64,000 nucleotides of DNA. Origin: Bacteroidetes bacterium GWE2_42_24 (lineage in GTDB: Bacteria; Bacteroidota; Bacteroidia; Bacteroidales; TTA-H9). Position 1 is the first letter of the stretch; each line of letters begins with the position of its first letter. Below, one piece after another: positions 26,416 through 35,655 of this stretch. Location: positions 40,914 through 104,913 of the forward strand of contig MEOA01000004.1 of assembly GCA_001768515.1 (NCBI GenBank), in the 5' to 3' direction. A model generated the notes under the pieces. It was not told the origin of the DNA, did not search any database, and saw nothing but the letters and a program-made list of their open reading frames with translations. The position numbers were made by a program, and so were the translations under genes.

Positions 26416-27747
26416 CTATTTAGCGGCTCTGGCACGTATTAGCTTTGCCACTGCTGCTTTTCCAACCCTGATATGATCAAGCAGATGACGTCCACTCGGG
26501 CAGGTATAATGACAGGAACCACATTCAATGCAATCGAGAATGCGATCTTTCTCTGCCAACTCATAGAAAGCACGTTCTGATTCGGTGGCCAGTTGGAAGG
26601 GCTCAAGACCCATCGGACAAACCGTTGTGCATCGCGAACACCTGATACAGCTCTGCTCAGCCATTCGTTTCGATTCTGAGGCCGGCATAACCAGTATGCC
26701 GGAGGTACCCTTTACTACCGGAACATCAAGATTTGTTAACGCTTTCCCCATCATCGGACCTCCTCCAATGACCTTCAGGCCATCTTCAGCACTAAACCCT
26801 GAATGCACTAAAAGAGCAGAAACCAAAGTGCCAATACGAACCATAAAATTGCCAGGTGTGGGAATGCTCTTCCCCGTGACAGTCACAACCCTTTCAAACA
26901 GTGGCTTATTCTTCTGTACAGCTTCATAAACAGCAAAGGCAGTCCCTACATTATTCACAACACATCCCACTTCTATCGGCAATTTGCCCGACGGTACTTC
27001 CCGGTTAACCAACGCTTTAATCAACTGCTTTTCTCCACCCTGCGGATATTTTACTTTCAGCGGATGAACTTCGATCCCGGGCCATGAAGAGGCAAGTTTT
27101 GAGAGATGACCTATGGCATCAGGTTTGTTATTCTCAATCCCAATAAATGCTTTTGTCACACCCAGCCCCTTCATCAGGATGCTGATACCCACCATCAGCT
27201 CCTCACCATGCTCCATCATCAGACGGTGGTCGGAGGTAAGGTAAGGCTCGCATTCAACACCATTGATAATCAAAAATTCAGGCTTTTTTCCCGCGGGAAC
27301 CATCAGCTTAACATGTGACGGGAACGTAGCACCTCCCAGTCCTACAATCCCAAAACTCTTCAGCCTGCCAACAATCTCTTCAGGAGAAAGCGCGCACTCC
27401 TTATTTAATGCTTCGGTACGGTCAATTGACTCTTCCCATTCATCGCCTTCAACATCGATAAAGATAGCCGGTGACCGATAACCGCCGGCTCCGGGGTAAT
27501 CCTCTACCTTCACAACTGTGCCCGAAACAGAAGAATGGATATTCGATGAGATAAAGCCCTCCCCCTGTGCAATCATTTGTCCGACTTTAACCACATCTCC
27601 CTTCTTAACAACAGGCTTCGACGGGGCTCCCAAACTCTGACTCAGGGGAATATAAACCTTTTGCGGAATCGGGAAAACTTCAATTGGTTTTCCGGCCGAC
27701 AGTTTATTCTCTTCGGGGTGTACACCACCAATTTTAAATGTTTTCAA
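26416..27747 (-). CDS. rnfC: Rnf complex peripheral subunit C (NADH/FMN, 2x[4Fe-4S])
   Basis: 443 residues. The glycine-rich nucleotide site GIVGLGGATFPSHVKLMVP and INGVECEPYLTSDHRLMMEH are the NuoF-like FMN/NADH core. Two [4Fe-4S] motifs, CIRCSRCTTVCPMG and CIECGSCHYTCPSG, lie near the C-terminus. The start is TTG at 27747 (product begins MKTFKIGGVHPEENK). A stop lies 12 bases upstream in frame, and AAGGAG sits about 7 bases ahead, so this rare start is well supported. It is the NADH-facing subunit of the complex. Confidence 0.94.
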   Translation of the reverse strand: MKTFKIGGVHPEENKLSAGKPIEVFPIPQKVYIPLSQSLGAPSKPVVKKGDVVKVGQMIAQGEGFISSNIHSSVSGTVVKVEDYPGAGGYRSPAIFIDVEGDEWEESIDRTEALNKECALSPEEIVGRLKSFGIVGLGGATFPSHVKLMVPAGKKPEFLIINGVECEPYLTSDHRLMMEHGEELMVGISILMKGLGVTKAFIGIENNKPDAIGHLSKLASSWPGIEVHPLKVKYPQGGEKQLIKALVNREVPSGKLPIEVGCVVNNVGTAFAVYEAVQKNKPLFERVVTVTGKSIPTPGNFMVRIGTLVSALLVHSGFSAEDGLKVIGGGPMMGKALTNLDVPVVKGTSGILVMPASESKRMAEQSCIRCSRCTTVCPMGLEPFQLATESERAFYELAEKDRILDCIECGSCHYTCPSGRHLLDHIRVGKAAVAKLIRARAAK

Positions 27748-27801
27748 GAGAAACTCCTTCTATAATGTTAAACATTAGTTTTCAAAACAGAGTCCAAATT
27801 A

Positions 27802-28665
27802 TCAGGTGGTAGTATCTGATTGCTCAGATGTGGCAACTGGTTCTTTCCGCGTAGGGAAATTCAACTCGTGTATGGCTCCGGTCGGACACTCCGCCACACA
27901 TTTCCTGCATAATTTACACTTCTCAAAATCAATATACGCCAGATTATTAGCCAGCGTTATCGCATCAAACGGGCACACCTTAACGCACTTACCACACCCG
28001 ATACAGGCTACTTCACAATTCTTTTTAGCAATTGCTCCCTTTTCGGTATTTATGCAACTCACGAAAACCCGTCGATCCTTTTTCCCTTTATAGCGAAGTT
28101 CTATAACTCCTCTGGGGCAAGCCTTTACACAGGCACCACATGCCACACACTTATCGTTAACCACCGGTAAACCGGTTTCGCTATCAATGTGAAGCGCATC
28201 AAAATGACAACTTACGACACAGTCGCCTAAACCAAGACAACCGTCAGGGCAGCCGCTTTCACCCGAAAACAGGCTATGGGCAAATGAACAACGCGAAGCA
28301 CTGTCGAAGACTACTTTAGCAGGGGCATGCGCTTTACTGCCATTGCATCTTACCACCGCAATTTTGGGCTCAGTGGCCTCAACAGTCAAACCCATTGCCT
28401 GACCAACGTTACCCATCACAACAGCACCTCCAACAGGGCAAGCCAGTCCTTCCAGACTTTCAGCTTTCACAATGGCTTCCGCGAAATTCCGGCAGCCAGC
28501 GAAACCACAACCTCCACAGTTTGCTCCCGGAAGGATATCTGCAACGATGTCGATTCGTGGATCTTCAATAACCTTAAACTTTTGGGCAACAAAATACAGG
28601 ATTACCGCCGACGCAATACCAAGTCCGGCAAGCGTAATCATCGAGTAGATAATAATCTCGTTCAC
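27802..28665 (-). CDS. rnfB: Rnf complex ferredoxin-oxidising subunit B
   Basis: 287 residues with a GTG start. There is an N-terminal membrane helix (IIYSMITLAGLGIASAVILY) and the Fe4 domain GANCGGCGFAGCRNFAEAI with a distal cysteine (GLACPVGG). Several 4Fe-4S ferredoxin motifs follow (CVACGACVKACPRG, CIGCGKCVKVCPFD, CKLCRKCVAECPTG). It accepts electrons from reduced ferredoxin. It is the first gene of the operon with a TACATTTG box 55 bases upstream. Confidence 0.95.
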   Translation of the reverse strand: MNEIIIYSMITLAGLGIASAVILYFVAQKFKVIEDPRIDIVADILPGANCGGCGFAGCRNFAEAIVKAESLEGLACPVGGAVVMGNVGQAMGLTVEATEPKIAVVRCNGSKAHAPAKVVFDSASRCSFAHSLFSGESGCPDGCLGLGDCVVSCHFDALHIDSETGLPVVNDKCVACGACVKACPRGVIELRYKGKKDRRVFVSCINTEKGAIAKKNCEVACIGCGKCVKVCPFDAITLANNLAYIDFEKCKLCRKCVAECPTGAIHELNFPTRKEPVATSEQSDTTT

Positions 28666-28719
28666 AGTTGATAAATTTTTGGTGAACTATTCTGGTGAAA
28701 TCGATTTTCTAAAGCTTCA

Positions 28720-28727
28720 CAAATGTA
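28720..28727 (-). promoter_or_regulatory. -7 box of the rnf operon
   Basis: The minus strand reads TACATTTG (TAnnTTTG). It lies in a 335-base gap between rseC and rnfB that otherwise holds only AT-rich sequence and a possible weak hairpin near 28930-28965. Confidence 0.5.
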
Positions 28728-29000
28728 AAAACAAATTTGATAATGAACGATTCTGCTCAAATTTCTTTATACCCAATCAGCGTCTCAACTGATTGTTATA
28801 TTCACGAAATAAGTATATTAAAAATCGAAAAAATATTTCTACAATTATTTACCTCCCGCTTTTTCGCAAAACCATCCCTGCCGCTATACGAATTCTAAAT
28901 TTTCAGAACTCCCAGCTTATAATTCTGATAGCCGGGTCTTTTCAAAGGAGTCCTTCACCCGGTTAACCCTTTTTGAATATAACTATTGTAGTTTCCTATC

Positions 29001-29414
29001 TTATACCAGGGTGATTGAGAAACGCCCGGCGAGCCTATCCCTCAACAAATATAAAATAAAGAAGTAAGGTGCCAGACCAACCAGCGCCAACAAACCTGCC
29101 AACTCCTGATTACCGGTAATATTCCAGACTACAAGCAAGATGGTCATTAATACCGCGAAAGGAGCCAGATATGCCCAAAGCACAGCCCTGAGACCCGCAG
29201 TTCGTGATATCTTCACCTCAACCAAATCGCCCACCGCGTAACTCCTTCCGGGGACAGGCTTCAATTCCACCTCTTTATCCTTCTGCTCAGAAAGACCACA
29301 GCCCCCTTTCTCATGACAGCTGCTACAAGCAGAAACCGTATGAATGACCACGATGAGCTTCTCAGCATCAATGTAGCGAATAGTTCCGGCGTGTTTGATG
29401 ACATTTTCCTGCAT
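29001..29414 (-). CDS. rseC: RseC/MucC-type SoxR-reducing system protein
   Basis: 137 residues with an N-terminal cysteine cluster (SACSSCHEKGGCG) and two transmembrane helices (about 78-97 and 103-122). RseC family proteins usually accompany Rnf complexes, and in E. coli help keep SoxR reduced. Here it is upstream of rnfB on the same strand with its own TATCTTTG box. No SoxR gene is in the window. Confidence 0.88.
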   Translation of the reverse strand: MQENVIKHAGTIRYIDAEKLIVVIHTVSACSSCHEKGGCGLSEQKDKEVELKPVPGRSYAVGDLVEVKISRTAGLRAVLWAYLAPFAVLMTILLVVWNITGNQELAGLLALVGLAPYFFILYLLRDRLAGRFSITLV

Positions 29415-29431
29415 ACCAACTCATTTTTTGA

Positions 29432-29439
29432 CAAAGATA
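29432..29439 (-). promoter_or_regulatory. -7 box of rseC
   Basis: The minus strand reads TATCTTTG, 17 bases before the rseC ATG. Confidence 0.55.
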
Positions 29440-29537
29440 CAAATCAAAAAACGTTTCCCTGTTTTTTGATTTTCATGTTAAAGTGAGCAAAACAAAGTTA
29501 TCGTTGTTGTATATGCAAATCAATTAAACATGTTGCC

Positions 29538-30044
29538 ATGGATAATAATAAAGCCACACACATTCTGAAAGAAGCCATTCTGCTCGAGCGACGCGGCAAG
29601 GCCTTCTACACCAATGCTGCAGCGTCAACACAACACGACGCTGCCCGGAAAATATTCACCCTGATGGCCGAGGAAGAAGACGAACATATTAAGTACCTCA
29701 GCACCCAGTTTGCCCACTTTGCAAAAACTGAAGAGTTTCTGAAGCCCATTGCTCCAACACAAAACGATACTGAAATGGTGGCAATGAAGGTGCTGACCGA
29801 AGAATTCAAAAAGCAGGTAAATGCTGCCAGCTATGAGGCTGCTGCCATTGCTGCCGCCATGGATTTTGAGCTTCGGGCCGTTAAAGTTTACGCTGATAGG
29901 GCTATTGAAACGGACAACCCAAAAGAAAAGGAATTGTACCAAATTCTGGCTGATTGGGAAAGAGGTCATCACGAATTACTCGAAAATCTCAACAACGAAC
30001 TGAAAGAAAAGATTTGGAACGACAACCAGTTCTGGCCTTTTTAA
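29538..30044 (+). CDS. Ferritin-like / rubrerythrin-type diiron protein
   Basis: 168 residues forming a four-helix bundle. Diiron ligands appear in AILLERRGKAFYTNAA, AEEEDEHIKYL (E-x-x-H), AAAIAAAMDFELRAVKVYAD and WERGHHELLENL. There is no rubredoxin domain. Such proteins typically handle peroxide or iron in anaerobes. It is cytoplasmic and monocistronic with its own terminator. The precise substrate is unknown. Confidence 0.88.
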   Translation: MDNNKATHILKEAILLERRGKAFYTNAAASTQHDAARKIFTLMAEEEDEHIKYLSTQFAHFAKTEEFLKPIAPTQNDTEMVAMKVLTEEFKKQVNAASYEAAAIAAAMDFELRAVKVYADRAIETDNPKEKELYQILADWERGHHELLENLNNELKEKIWNDNQFWPF

Positions 30045-30050
30045 ACACAA

Positions 30051-30075
30051 AAACCGGGAATCTTCCCGGTTTTTT
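30051..30075. terminator. Terminator between the ferritin-like and HAD genes
   Basis: AAACCGGGAA / TTCCCGGTTT with a 2-base loop, flanked by T6 on the plus strand and T-rich sequence on the minus strand. It serves convergent genes. Confidence 0.88.
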
Positions 30076-30095
30076 ACTTTTCAGACATCCGATCA

Positions 30096-30566
30096 TCAAT
30101 TTCTCAACAATGCAATCAGTCGTGATGGTATCCTGATCAGATCGATGGCATCAAGTATATCCGTAACAACAACATCGGCGGCAAACAAAGCACTGACAGC
30201 CGCCCCTTCAGGTCCTATTACTGCAACACCCAGCGCTGCTTTTTGAAGCATCAGCCTGTCGTTGCGCCCATTCCCTATCACCATACAATTACAAGGCCCC
30301 AGCGATTCAACATAGGCCGCTTTTTGCACATCAAGTTTCTCCCCCTCCAGAATCAGAATCCTGCAGTCAATTCCTCCAAGCACATCAGGCACTGTTTCAG
30401 TATTATCAGCAGTTACAACATGTACCTCGAGATGTAAGGCCAGACGATTAAGCTCTTCAGCCACACCGGCCAGCAATGTACCATCAAGACCCAATGAGCC
30501 GTTGAAGTCGAAAATAAGATGATTTAATTCCAGAGATTTAAAACCTGGGATATCTATTTGAATCAT
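30096..30566 (-). CDS. HAD-family hydrolase (soluble P-type-ATPase-like phosphatase)
   Basis: ATG at 30566 (MIQIDIPGFKSLELNHLIFD) gives 156 residues; a TTG at 30599 is less likely. HAD motif I is DFNGSL, with N where most phosphatases have D, as in the P-type ATPase-like branch. Motif II is VVTADN, and motifs III/IV are VIGNGRNDRLML with the acidic pair in the VVTDILDAIDLI region. It lacks a cap domain. It probably dephosphorylates a small molecule in the cytoplasm, substrate unknown. Confidence 0.85.
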   Translation of the reverse strand: MIQIDIPGFKSLELNHLIFDFNGSLGLDGTLLAGVAEELNRLALHLEVHVVTADNTETVPDVLGGIDCRILILEGEKLDVQKAAYVESLGPCNCMVIGNGRNDRLMLQKAALGVAVIGPEGAAVSALFAADVVVTDILDAIDLIRIPSRLIALLRN

Positions 30567-30985
30567 AACGTTACCGTATCTGCTTGCTGTTTCAAACAAC
30601 AGCCAGTAAAAAAAGTTGTCAGCGCCACGAAGTTATTAATATGTTTGATCTGATTTCAATAAGCGTTACCTCACATGGTCAAGCCTCAAGCAACCTGATT
30701 TATCAATTATGAATGAAAAACAATCTTTGACATTGATTATCTATATTATAACAAAGATAACCTTCGAAGATGCGTTACCCAAAAAAAAACACCTTCTGTA
30801 ATAAAGCCACGCCCTTCACATATCCCGAACACACATACTCCGGATAACCTCATCCTGCATTCCGCCGGTTAACCTCCATTTGTCACGTGAAAAGCATAAA
30901 ATATGAGGAATATGATGGAAAGAGGAGTATAAGGCGTACCAAAGTTTAACCGCATTCGATATTGCTTCGTTTCTCGTTCGAAAAA

Positions 30986-31028
30986 TTACGAAGGGGCTTC
31001 GAAGCCGCTTCGAAGGCGCAACGAAGGC
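30986..31028. repeat. CGAAGG-type repeats with a 12-bp palindrome
   Basis: Four closely spaced variants of ACGAAGG/TTCGAAGC, including the perfect palindrome GGCTTCGAAGCC at 30995-31006. Confidence 0.6.
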
Positions 31029-31137
31029 ACACCAACTATGACCACTGTTAATCAACAACCTGGCGTTATACATTCAGACCCTATTTTAGAGGGCTTTTAA
31101 AGCAATTCTGATAGGTAGTGGATAGTTGTTTAAACCC

Positions 31138-31185
31138 AAAGTCAATGTTAAAGTCAATGTCAATGTTAAAGTCAAAGCCAAAGCC
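31138..31185 (+). repeat. Direct repeats AAAGTCAATGTT / AAAGCC
   Basis: AAAGTCAATGTT, AAAGTCAATG, TCAATGTT, AAAGTC and two AAAGCC units follow each other without gaps. Confidence 0.75.
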
Positions 31186-31257
31186 TTCCCCCCAAACATC
31201 CCGCTAACTTACTGTAAACCCGCTAAAAAGATAAGCAAAAAAAGGCTCCGTTCCCTC

Positions 31258-31284
31258 TATGGCCTAACTTTGGCCTAACTTTGG
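31258..31284 (+). repeat. Tandem 11-bp repeat, unit TAACTTTGGCC
   Basis: A truncated TATGGCC, then TAACTTTGGCC and TAACTTTGG. It differs from the array at 969-1000 by one base per unit (A for T). Each unit again contains a TAnnTTTG match. Confidence 0.75.
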
Positions 31285-31838
31285 TCTCTCTTTTACTTGA
31301 TTATCAGCCTGTTCCAATTGTAACGCCTGATTACTTAATCTTTTTTGAACGAATATTGAACGAAAATACATCACAATTGCAATTTGTCCGAATTCATTGA
31401 ACGAATTACGAACGGAAATGTCAACAGGAAAGGCTGAAGAAAAAATGGTGAAACTGATGATTCCATTTATTATATATTGTATTACAATTATTTAACAACG
31501 TCAAACCATACTGATAGCATTTCATGACAGCAAATGGTTCGTGAATAAATTTCAGAAATCAATGAACAGTTTGAACAGTTTTCAGACTTTGGCATGTGTA
31601 TTGTAAAGACCCGAGGCCAAAATTCTGAAACCAAAGTCTTACATTGAATGTATTGTGCAAATGCCGGAAATAATGCTGAAGCCAAGCTACAGACAAACCA
31701 CTGCCGGACAGCTTTCACATAGTTGGACAACGAACTGTTCATGTATTGGTTAACAATAAACAGTTCGGAAGATCATGAGTAAAAAAATCACGAAAACATC
31801 ACTATTTGAGATAAGGCACGAAGGGACTACCGGCAATC

Positions 31839-32336
31839 TTAGCGGGTCAGGCGGGTAATCAACTCATGATGTTGTGGAAACAGCGTCAATAGCTTCTCAC
31901 GGTCAGCCAGTTCAAAGTCGTCATCATCATAACCCGGCGACAAGGTACACCCGCATAGGGCAAATTCGCTGCCAATTTCTGGTTCAACTGCAAACCAGAC
32001 ATGATGAGGAGTCAGAAACTGAAACACAGCCCCTCCTTCAGGATCATTTCCCAGTCGCTTGATACTAAGAGCCCCTGAGGCATCAATAAGATAGATTTTT
32101 AAGACACCACCCTGATAGTGATGCCACATCTCATCTGTTTCAAGACGATGAAAGGCTGAAAAATCACCTTCCTCCAGTAAATAATAAATCGAAGAAAAGA
32201 GTCTTCGATAACCCTGATGGCGCTGTCCGGGAAAGTGAGGAAGAAAGAGAGGGGAGTCCGAAAACCCGGGGGAAAAACTCCCCCCTTCCGGATGAGGAGA
32301 CATCTTCAGGTGTTTGATCCAGGCGGCGGAGTTCAT
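31839..32336 (-). CDS. DUF985 cupin protein
   Basis: ATG at 32336 (MNSAAWIKHLKMSPHPEGGS) gives 165 residues. The DUF985/Cupin_5 family is recognised by the HPEGG motif, the barrel strands SSIYYLLEEGDFSAFHRLET, DEMWHHYQGG, and ALCGCTLSPGYDDDDFELAD. It is a cytoplasmic single-domain cupin. The biochemical role of the family is unsettled. It stands alone at the edge of the repeat-rich island. Confidence 0.88.
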   Translation of the reverse strand: MNSAAWIKHLKMSPHPEGGSFSPGFSDSPLFLPHFPGQRHQGYRRLFSSIYYLLEEGDFSAFHRLETDEMWHHYQGGVLKIYLIDASGALSIKRLGNDPEGGAVFQFLTPHHVWFAVEPEIGSEFALCGCTLSPGYDDDDFELADREKLLTLFPQHHELITRLTR

Positions 32337-32412
32337 GGTTGAGTTCAATAACACGAAAACATCACAATCAGGATTATCAGATAGGGTTTTTAATCAAAAG
32401 AATGATTACCGG

Positions 32413-33111
32413 TTACTTTTCAAGCGTCGGGTTGGCCTTTTTCACATTTGACAGCGTTAATCCCAGATCGTTAAACATCCAGATAAACCGTACTGAGATC
32501 GTGTTGTTATACTGTTCCCGGGTGCGGAGATATACCCCGTCGACATTATAGAAATCACGTGTTCTGATTTTTGCCAGCGAATAACTGTAACGCACATTCA
32601 GCAGCAAACTCTTATAGATTCTAAGCCGAACATCGGCAAGTAATGAGTAATCAGAGGTTTTATATGGACCATCTTTAACAGTGGTTGATGTTATCTCTAC
32701 GCCATGTTCCTTTTCGGTTACACCGACAAGGCGGGCGTATGAAAAACCGACGCCGACGGTGATACGGTCTCTGTCGTTATAGTGTACCAGAAGTGGTATT
32801 TCAACGTAATTTAACCTGAGGTCATACGATCCGGTAAGTCTGTTACCCAAAGAATCGGACAACAGGTACTGATCGCCCTGATAAGACCCCTTCATGGTAA
32901 AGAGGGTCTCCATACTCAGTCCCCAGTTATTATCGATAGGGACGAATACACCGGCGCCAATATTGGCACCAATACGATCAAATCCATAAACCTCATCACC
33001 ATCAACCTGCGTCAGGTTAAACCCACCAATTACCATACCCTTAAACACCTGTGCCTTAGCACCGATAGTTATAAGAAGCGCAACAACCGTTAAAAGTAAT
33101 ATTCGTTTCAT
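32413..33111 (-). CDS. Outer-membrane beta-barrel (PorT-like) protein
   Basis: 232 residues from the ATG at 33111 (another ATG lies two codons upstream). The signal peptide MKRILLLTVVALLITIGAKA is followed by AQVFKGMVIGGFNLTQVDGD and eight or so amphipathic strands, the family pattern of Bacteroidota outer_membrane_beta-barrel_2/PorT-like proteins. The end (IRFIWMFNDLGLTL) is somewhat extended past the last strand. Function unknown. It precedes tex convergently in a short gap but reads on the same strand. Confidence 0.75.
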   Translation of the reverse strand: MKRILLLTVVALLITIGAKAQVFKGMVIGGFNLTQVDGDEVYGFDRIGANIGAGVFVPIDNNWGLSMETLFTMKGSYQGDQYLLSDSLGNRLTGSYDLRLNYVEIPLLVHYNDRDRITVGVGFSYARLVGVTEKEHGVEITSTTVKDGPYKTSDYSLLADVRLRIYKSLLLNVRYSYSLAKIRTRDFYNVDGVYLRTREQYNNTISVRFIWMFNDLGLTLSNVKKANPTLEK

Positions 33112-33144
33112 GTACATTGATTTTTCCAGATTGTTAACGAGAAC

Positions 33145-33164
33145 GCCGGCAGCTTATTGCCGGC
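33145..33164 (-). terminator. Stem-loop after tex
   Basis: GCCGGCA / TGCCGGC with a 6-base loop, 11 bases past the tex stop on the minus strand. The T tract is poor, so terminator function is uncertain. Confidence 0.4.
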
Positions 33165-33174
33165 TACTTTCTTG

Positions 33175-35310
33175 TCATCCATTCTTTTTCATCGATAAAT
33201 TTATCCTTTTACGGGCAACGTCGACCTCAAGAACCCTCACCATAACTTTCTGGTTGAGCGTTACCACCTCATTAGGGTTGCTAACATACCTGTCGGCCAA
33301 CTGGCTCACGTGAACCAGCCCGTCCTGATGTACCCCAATGTCGACAAAAGCTCCGAAATTGGTAATATTAGTGATGATTCCCGGGAGTTCCATCCCCACA
33401 ATCAGATCACCCATAGTGTGGACATTGCGGTCGAATTCGAAGACCTCGAACTGGCTGCGGGGATCACGACCTGGCTTGGAGAGTTCAGACATGATATCCT
33501 TTAAGGTCGGGAGGCCTGTCTTTTCAGTCACGAATTCCTCAAGTTTCAGTTGTTTTCGCAGCATCTCGGAATTCATCAGTTCAGCAACCGTTGTATTCAA
33601 CTTCCCTGCCATTGCGTCAACTACACTATAGCTTTCGGGATGCACTGCCGAAGTATCCAGAGGATTGACTGCAGTTGGTATCCTCAGGAAACCGGCGGCC
33701 TGTTCAAAAGCCTTCTCACCCAATCGGGGTACTTTAAGAAGTTCATCCCGCGATTGGAAGCTCCCCTTCTTTGAGCGGTAATCGAAGATATTCTTAGCCA
33801 GTGAAGGACCAATCCCGGATACGTATGCAAGCAATTCCTTACTTGCTGTATTCAGGTCAACCCCTACCAGATTCACACAATTCACCACAACATCTTCGAG
33901 GCTTTTCTGAAGCGCATTTTGATCAACATCATGCTGGTACTGACCCACACCAATCGATTTGGGATCAATCTTTACAAGTTCAGCCAGCGGATCAATCAAC
34001 CTTCGTCCGATTGACACGGCACCACGTACAGTAACATCATAGTCGGGGAACTCATCACGCGCAACCGCTGAAGCCGAATAGACCGAAGCACCAGCCTCAT
34101 TCACCATCACAGCCAGCATATCTCCATCAAAGGGAATGTGACGGATGAAAGCTTCAGTCTCGCGACCGGCGGTTCCGTTGCCAACAGCAATAGCGCTAAT
34201 CTTGTATGCATTCACCAGACTTTTGATCTTGTGGCTGCTCTCCTTTACTTTATTCTCAGGTGGGTGTGGATAAATTGTTTCGTTATGAAGCAACTTCCCG
34301 TTGCAATCAAGGCACACTAACTTGCAACCCGTACGAAACCCCGGATCAAGTGCCAGTACGTTTCTTCCCTGTAGAGGGGCTGCCATCAGCAACTGCCTTA
34401 AGTTTTCCGCGAAGACCCTGATAGCCTCAGCATCAGCTTTCTCTTTGAGTAATTGCCGAATTTCAGTCTCAAGCGAAGGCTGCATCAGGCGCTTATAACT
34501 GTCGAAGGCTGCCGACCTGACCTGAACGGCCGATGGGGTTTCGTTTCTGACAAAAAAACGCTCAAGCAATTCGACTGCCTCGATGGCTGAAGGTTCAATA
34601 ACCAACTTCAGGAAACCTTCGTCTTCGCCACGAAACATAGCCAGCAGGCGGTGTGAAGGAGCCTTCATGGCTTTCTCTTCCGAATCGAAGTATATCCTGT
34701 ACTTTTCTCCTTCTGCTTCTTTGCCCTTTGCCACCTTTGACCGCATGATCCCCGACCGTTGAAACAGCGAACGGAGACGCTGACGGGCATACGCGTCTTC
34801 ACTGATCCACTCGGCCATGATATCGCGTGCACCTGTAAGGGCAGCTTCCACATCGCCAACACCTTTTTCGTCCGAAATATACTTCCGGCTTATCAATTCA
34901 GGCTCCACATCATGGTGCTGACTCATAAGTTGTTTGGCCAAAGGCTCAAGCCCTTTCTCACGCGCGATGGTAGCGCGGGTTCTTCTTTTCGGTTTGTAGG
35001 GAAGATACAGGTCTTCGAGTACAGCCATGGTAGCAGCCTCCTCTATCAACTGACGTAGTTCACCGGTCAGTTTCCCCTGTCCGGTGATGCTGTTCAGCAC
35101 GGTCTCCCGACGTTTTTCCAGTTCCTCAAGTTGATGAAGACGGTCACGAATGGCCATGATGGCCACCTCATCCATGCTTCCGGTCATCTCTTTCCGATAG
35201 CGGGCAATAAAAGGAATGGTAGCGCCATCAGCCAGCAATTTGATCACGTTGGCTGTCAGATCCGCATCAAGAGACAACTCATAGGCAATTGTACGGGCAA
35301 AATCGATCAT
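33175..35310 (-). CDS. tex: Tex family S1 RNA-binding transcription accessory protein
   Basis: ATG at 35310 (MIDFARTIAYELSLDADLTA) gives 711 residues, close to other Tex proteins; the frame extends upstream but past the -7 box. Domains: N-terminal HtH-like region with ATIPFIARYRKEMTG, the YqgF-like central domain (LALDPGFRTGCKLVCLD, AVGNGTAGRETEAFI), tandem helix-hairpin-helix (NTASKELLAYVSGIGPSLAK), and a C-terminal S1 domain (GIITNITNFGAFVDIGVHQD). Tex binds nucleic acid and the transcription machinery. A TACCTTTG box lies about 92 bases upstream. Confidence 0.96.
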   Translation of the reverse strand: MIDFARTIAYELSLDADLTANVIKLLADGATIPFIARYRKEMTGSMDEVAIMAIRDRLHQLEELEKRRETVLNSITGQGKLTGELRQLIEEAATMAVLEDLYLPYKPKRRTRATIAREKGLEPLAKQLMSQHHDVEPELISRKYISDEKGVGDVEAALTGARDIMAEWISEDAYARQRLRSLFQRSGIMRSKVAKGKEAEGEKYRIYFDSEEKAMKAPSHRLLAMFRGEDEGFLKLVIEPSAIEAVELLERFFVRNETPSAVQVRSAAFDSYKRLMQPSLETEIRQLLKEKADAEAIRVFAENLRQLLMAAPLQGRNVLALDPGFRTGCKLVCLDCNGKLLHNETIYPHPPENKVKESSHKIKSLVNAYKISAIAVGNGTAGRETEAFIRHIPFDGDMLAVMVNEAGASVYSASAVARDEFPDYDVTVRGAVSIGRRLIDPLAELVKIDPKSIGVGQYQHDVDQNALQKSLEDVVVNCVNLVGVDLNTASKELLAYVSGIGPSLAKNIFDYRSKKGSFQSRDELLKVPRLGEKAFEQAAGFLRIPTAVNPLDTSAVHPESYSVVDAMAGKLNTTVAELMNSEMLRKQLKLEEFVTEKTGLPTLKDIMSELSKPGRDPRSQFEVFEFDRNVHTMGDLIVGMELPGIITNITNFGAFVDIGVHQDGLVHVSQLADRYVSNPNEVVTLNQKVMVRVLEVDVARKRINLSMKKNG

Positions 35311-35401
35311 AGTAATTATGTTGACGGCTGACCTATACCAGAAGTTGCCTCTATCAGAAAACCAGCAAAAGGAAACCTGTTGGTCAGACCGATTCGATTG
35401 A

Positions 35402-35409
35402 CAAAGGTA
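35402..35409 (-). promoter_or_regulatory. -7 box of tex
   Basis: The minus strand reads TACCTTTG, supporting the internal ATG start at 35310 because the longer frame would begin near or upstream of this box. Confidence 0.5.
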
Positions 35410-35655
35410 ATGATTTGGAGGGTTGAAAAGCATCGCCATTCCCGGGCAACCGTTATCCGCACACTTTCCGCCAGAAACCGGAAACGATTTGATGGTCTTT
35501 CAAAAATCCACCTTTCAAATTATTACCCAGTGAAAATTGTCAGCATATGACTCAAATTCGATAGTTTAGCTATCAGAATTCAACAGCTAAACGCTGCGCC
35601 ATAACAACTGAACATTAGGCAGCATCCTCTTCGCGGCGAATCAAATTCTATCGGC

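Larger units (their letters stand above)
30567..31838. other. Repeat-rich gene-free island
   Basis: About 1.27 kb with no supportable gene. Open frames at 30816-31073 and 31488-31742 (minus) have no recognised motifs. It contains CGAAGG-rich repeats with a GGCTTCGAAGCC palindrome (30995-31006), AAAGTCAATGTT-type direct repeats (31138-31185), an 11-bp tandem array (31258-31284) and four GAACGAA units (about 31348-31418). Composition changes between patches, which suggests decayed mobile or phage-like DNA. Confidence 0.55.

Noticed and set aside
30816..31073. 85-codon minus-strand frame across the CGAAGG repeats
   Set aside because: Its sequence is made largely of the repeat translated; no family resemblance and no start signal.
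31488..31742. 84-codon minus-strand frame in the repeat-rich island
   Set aside because: No motif or plausible start region; composition like the surrounding non-coding DNA.
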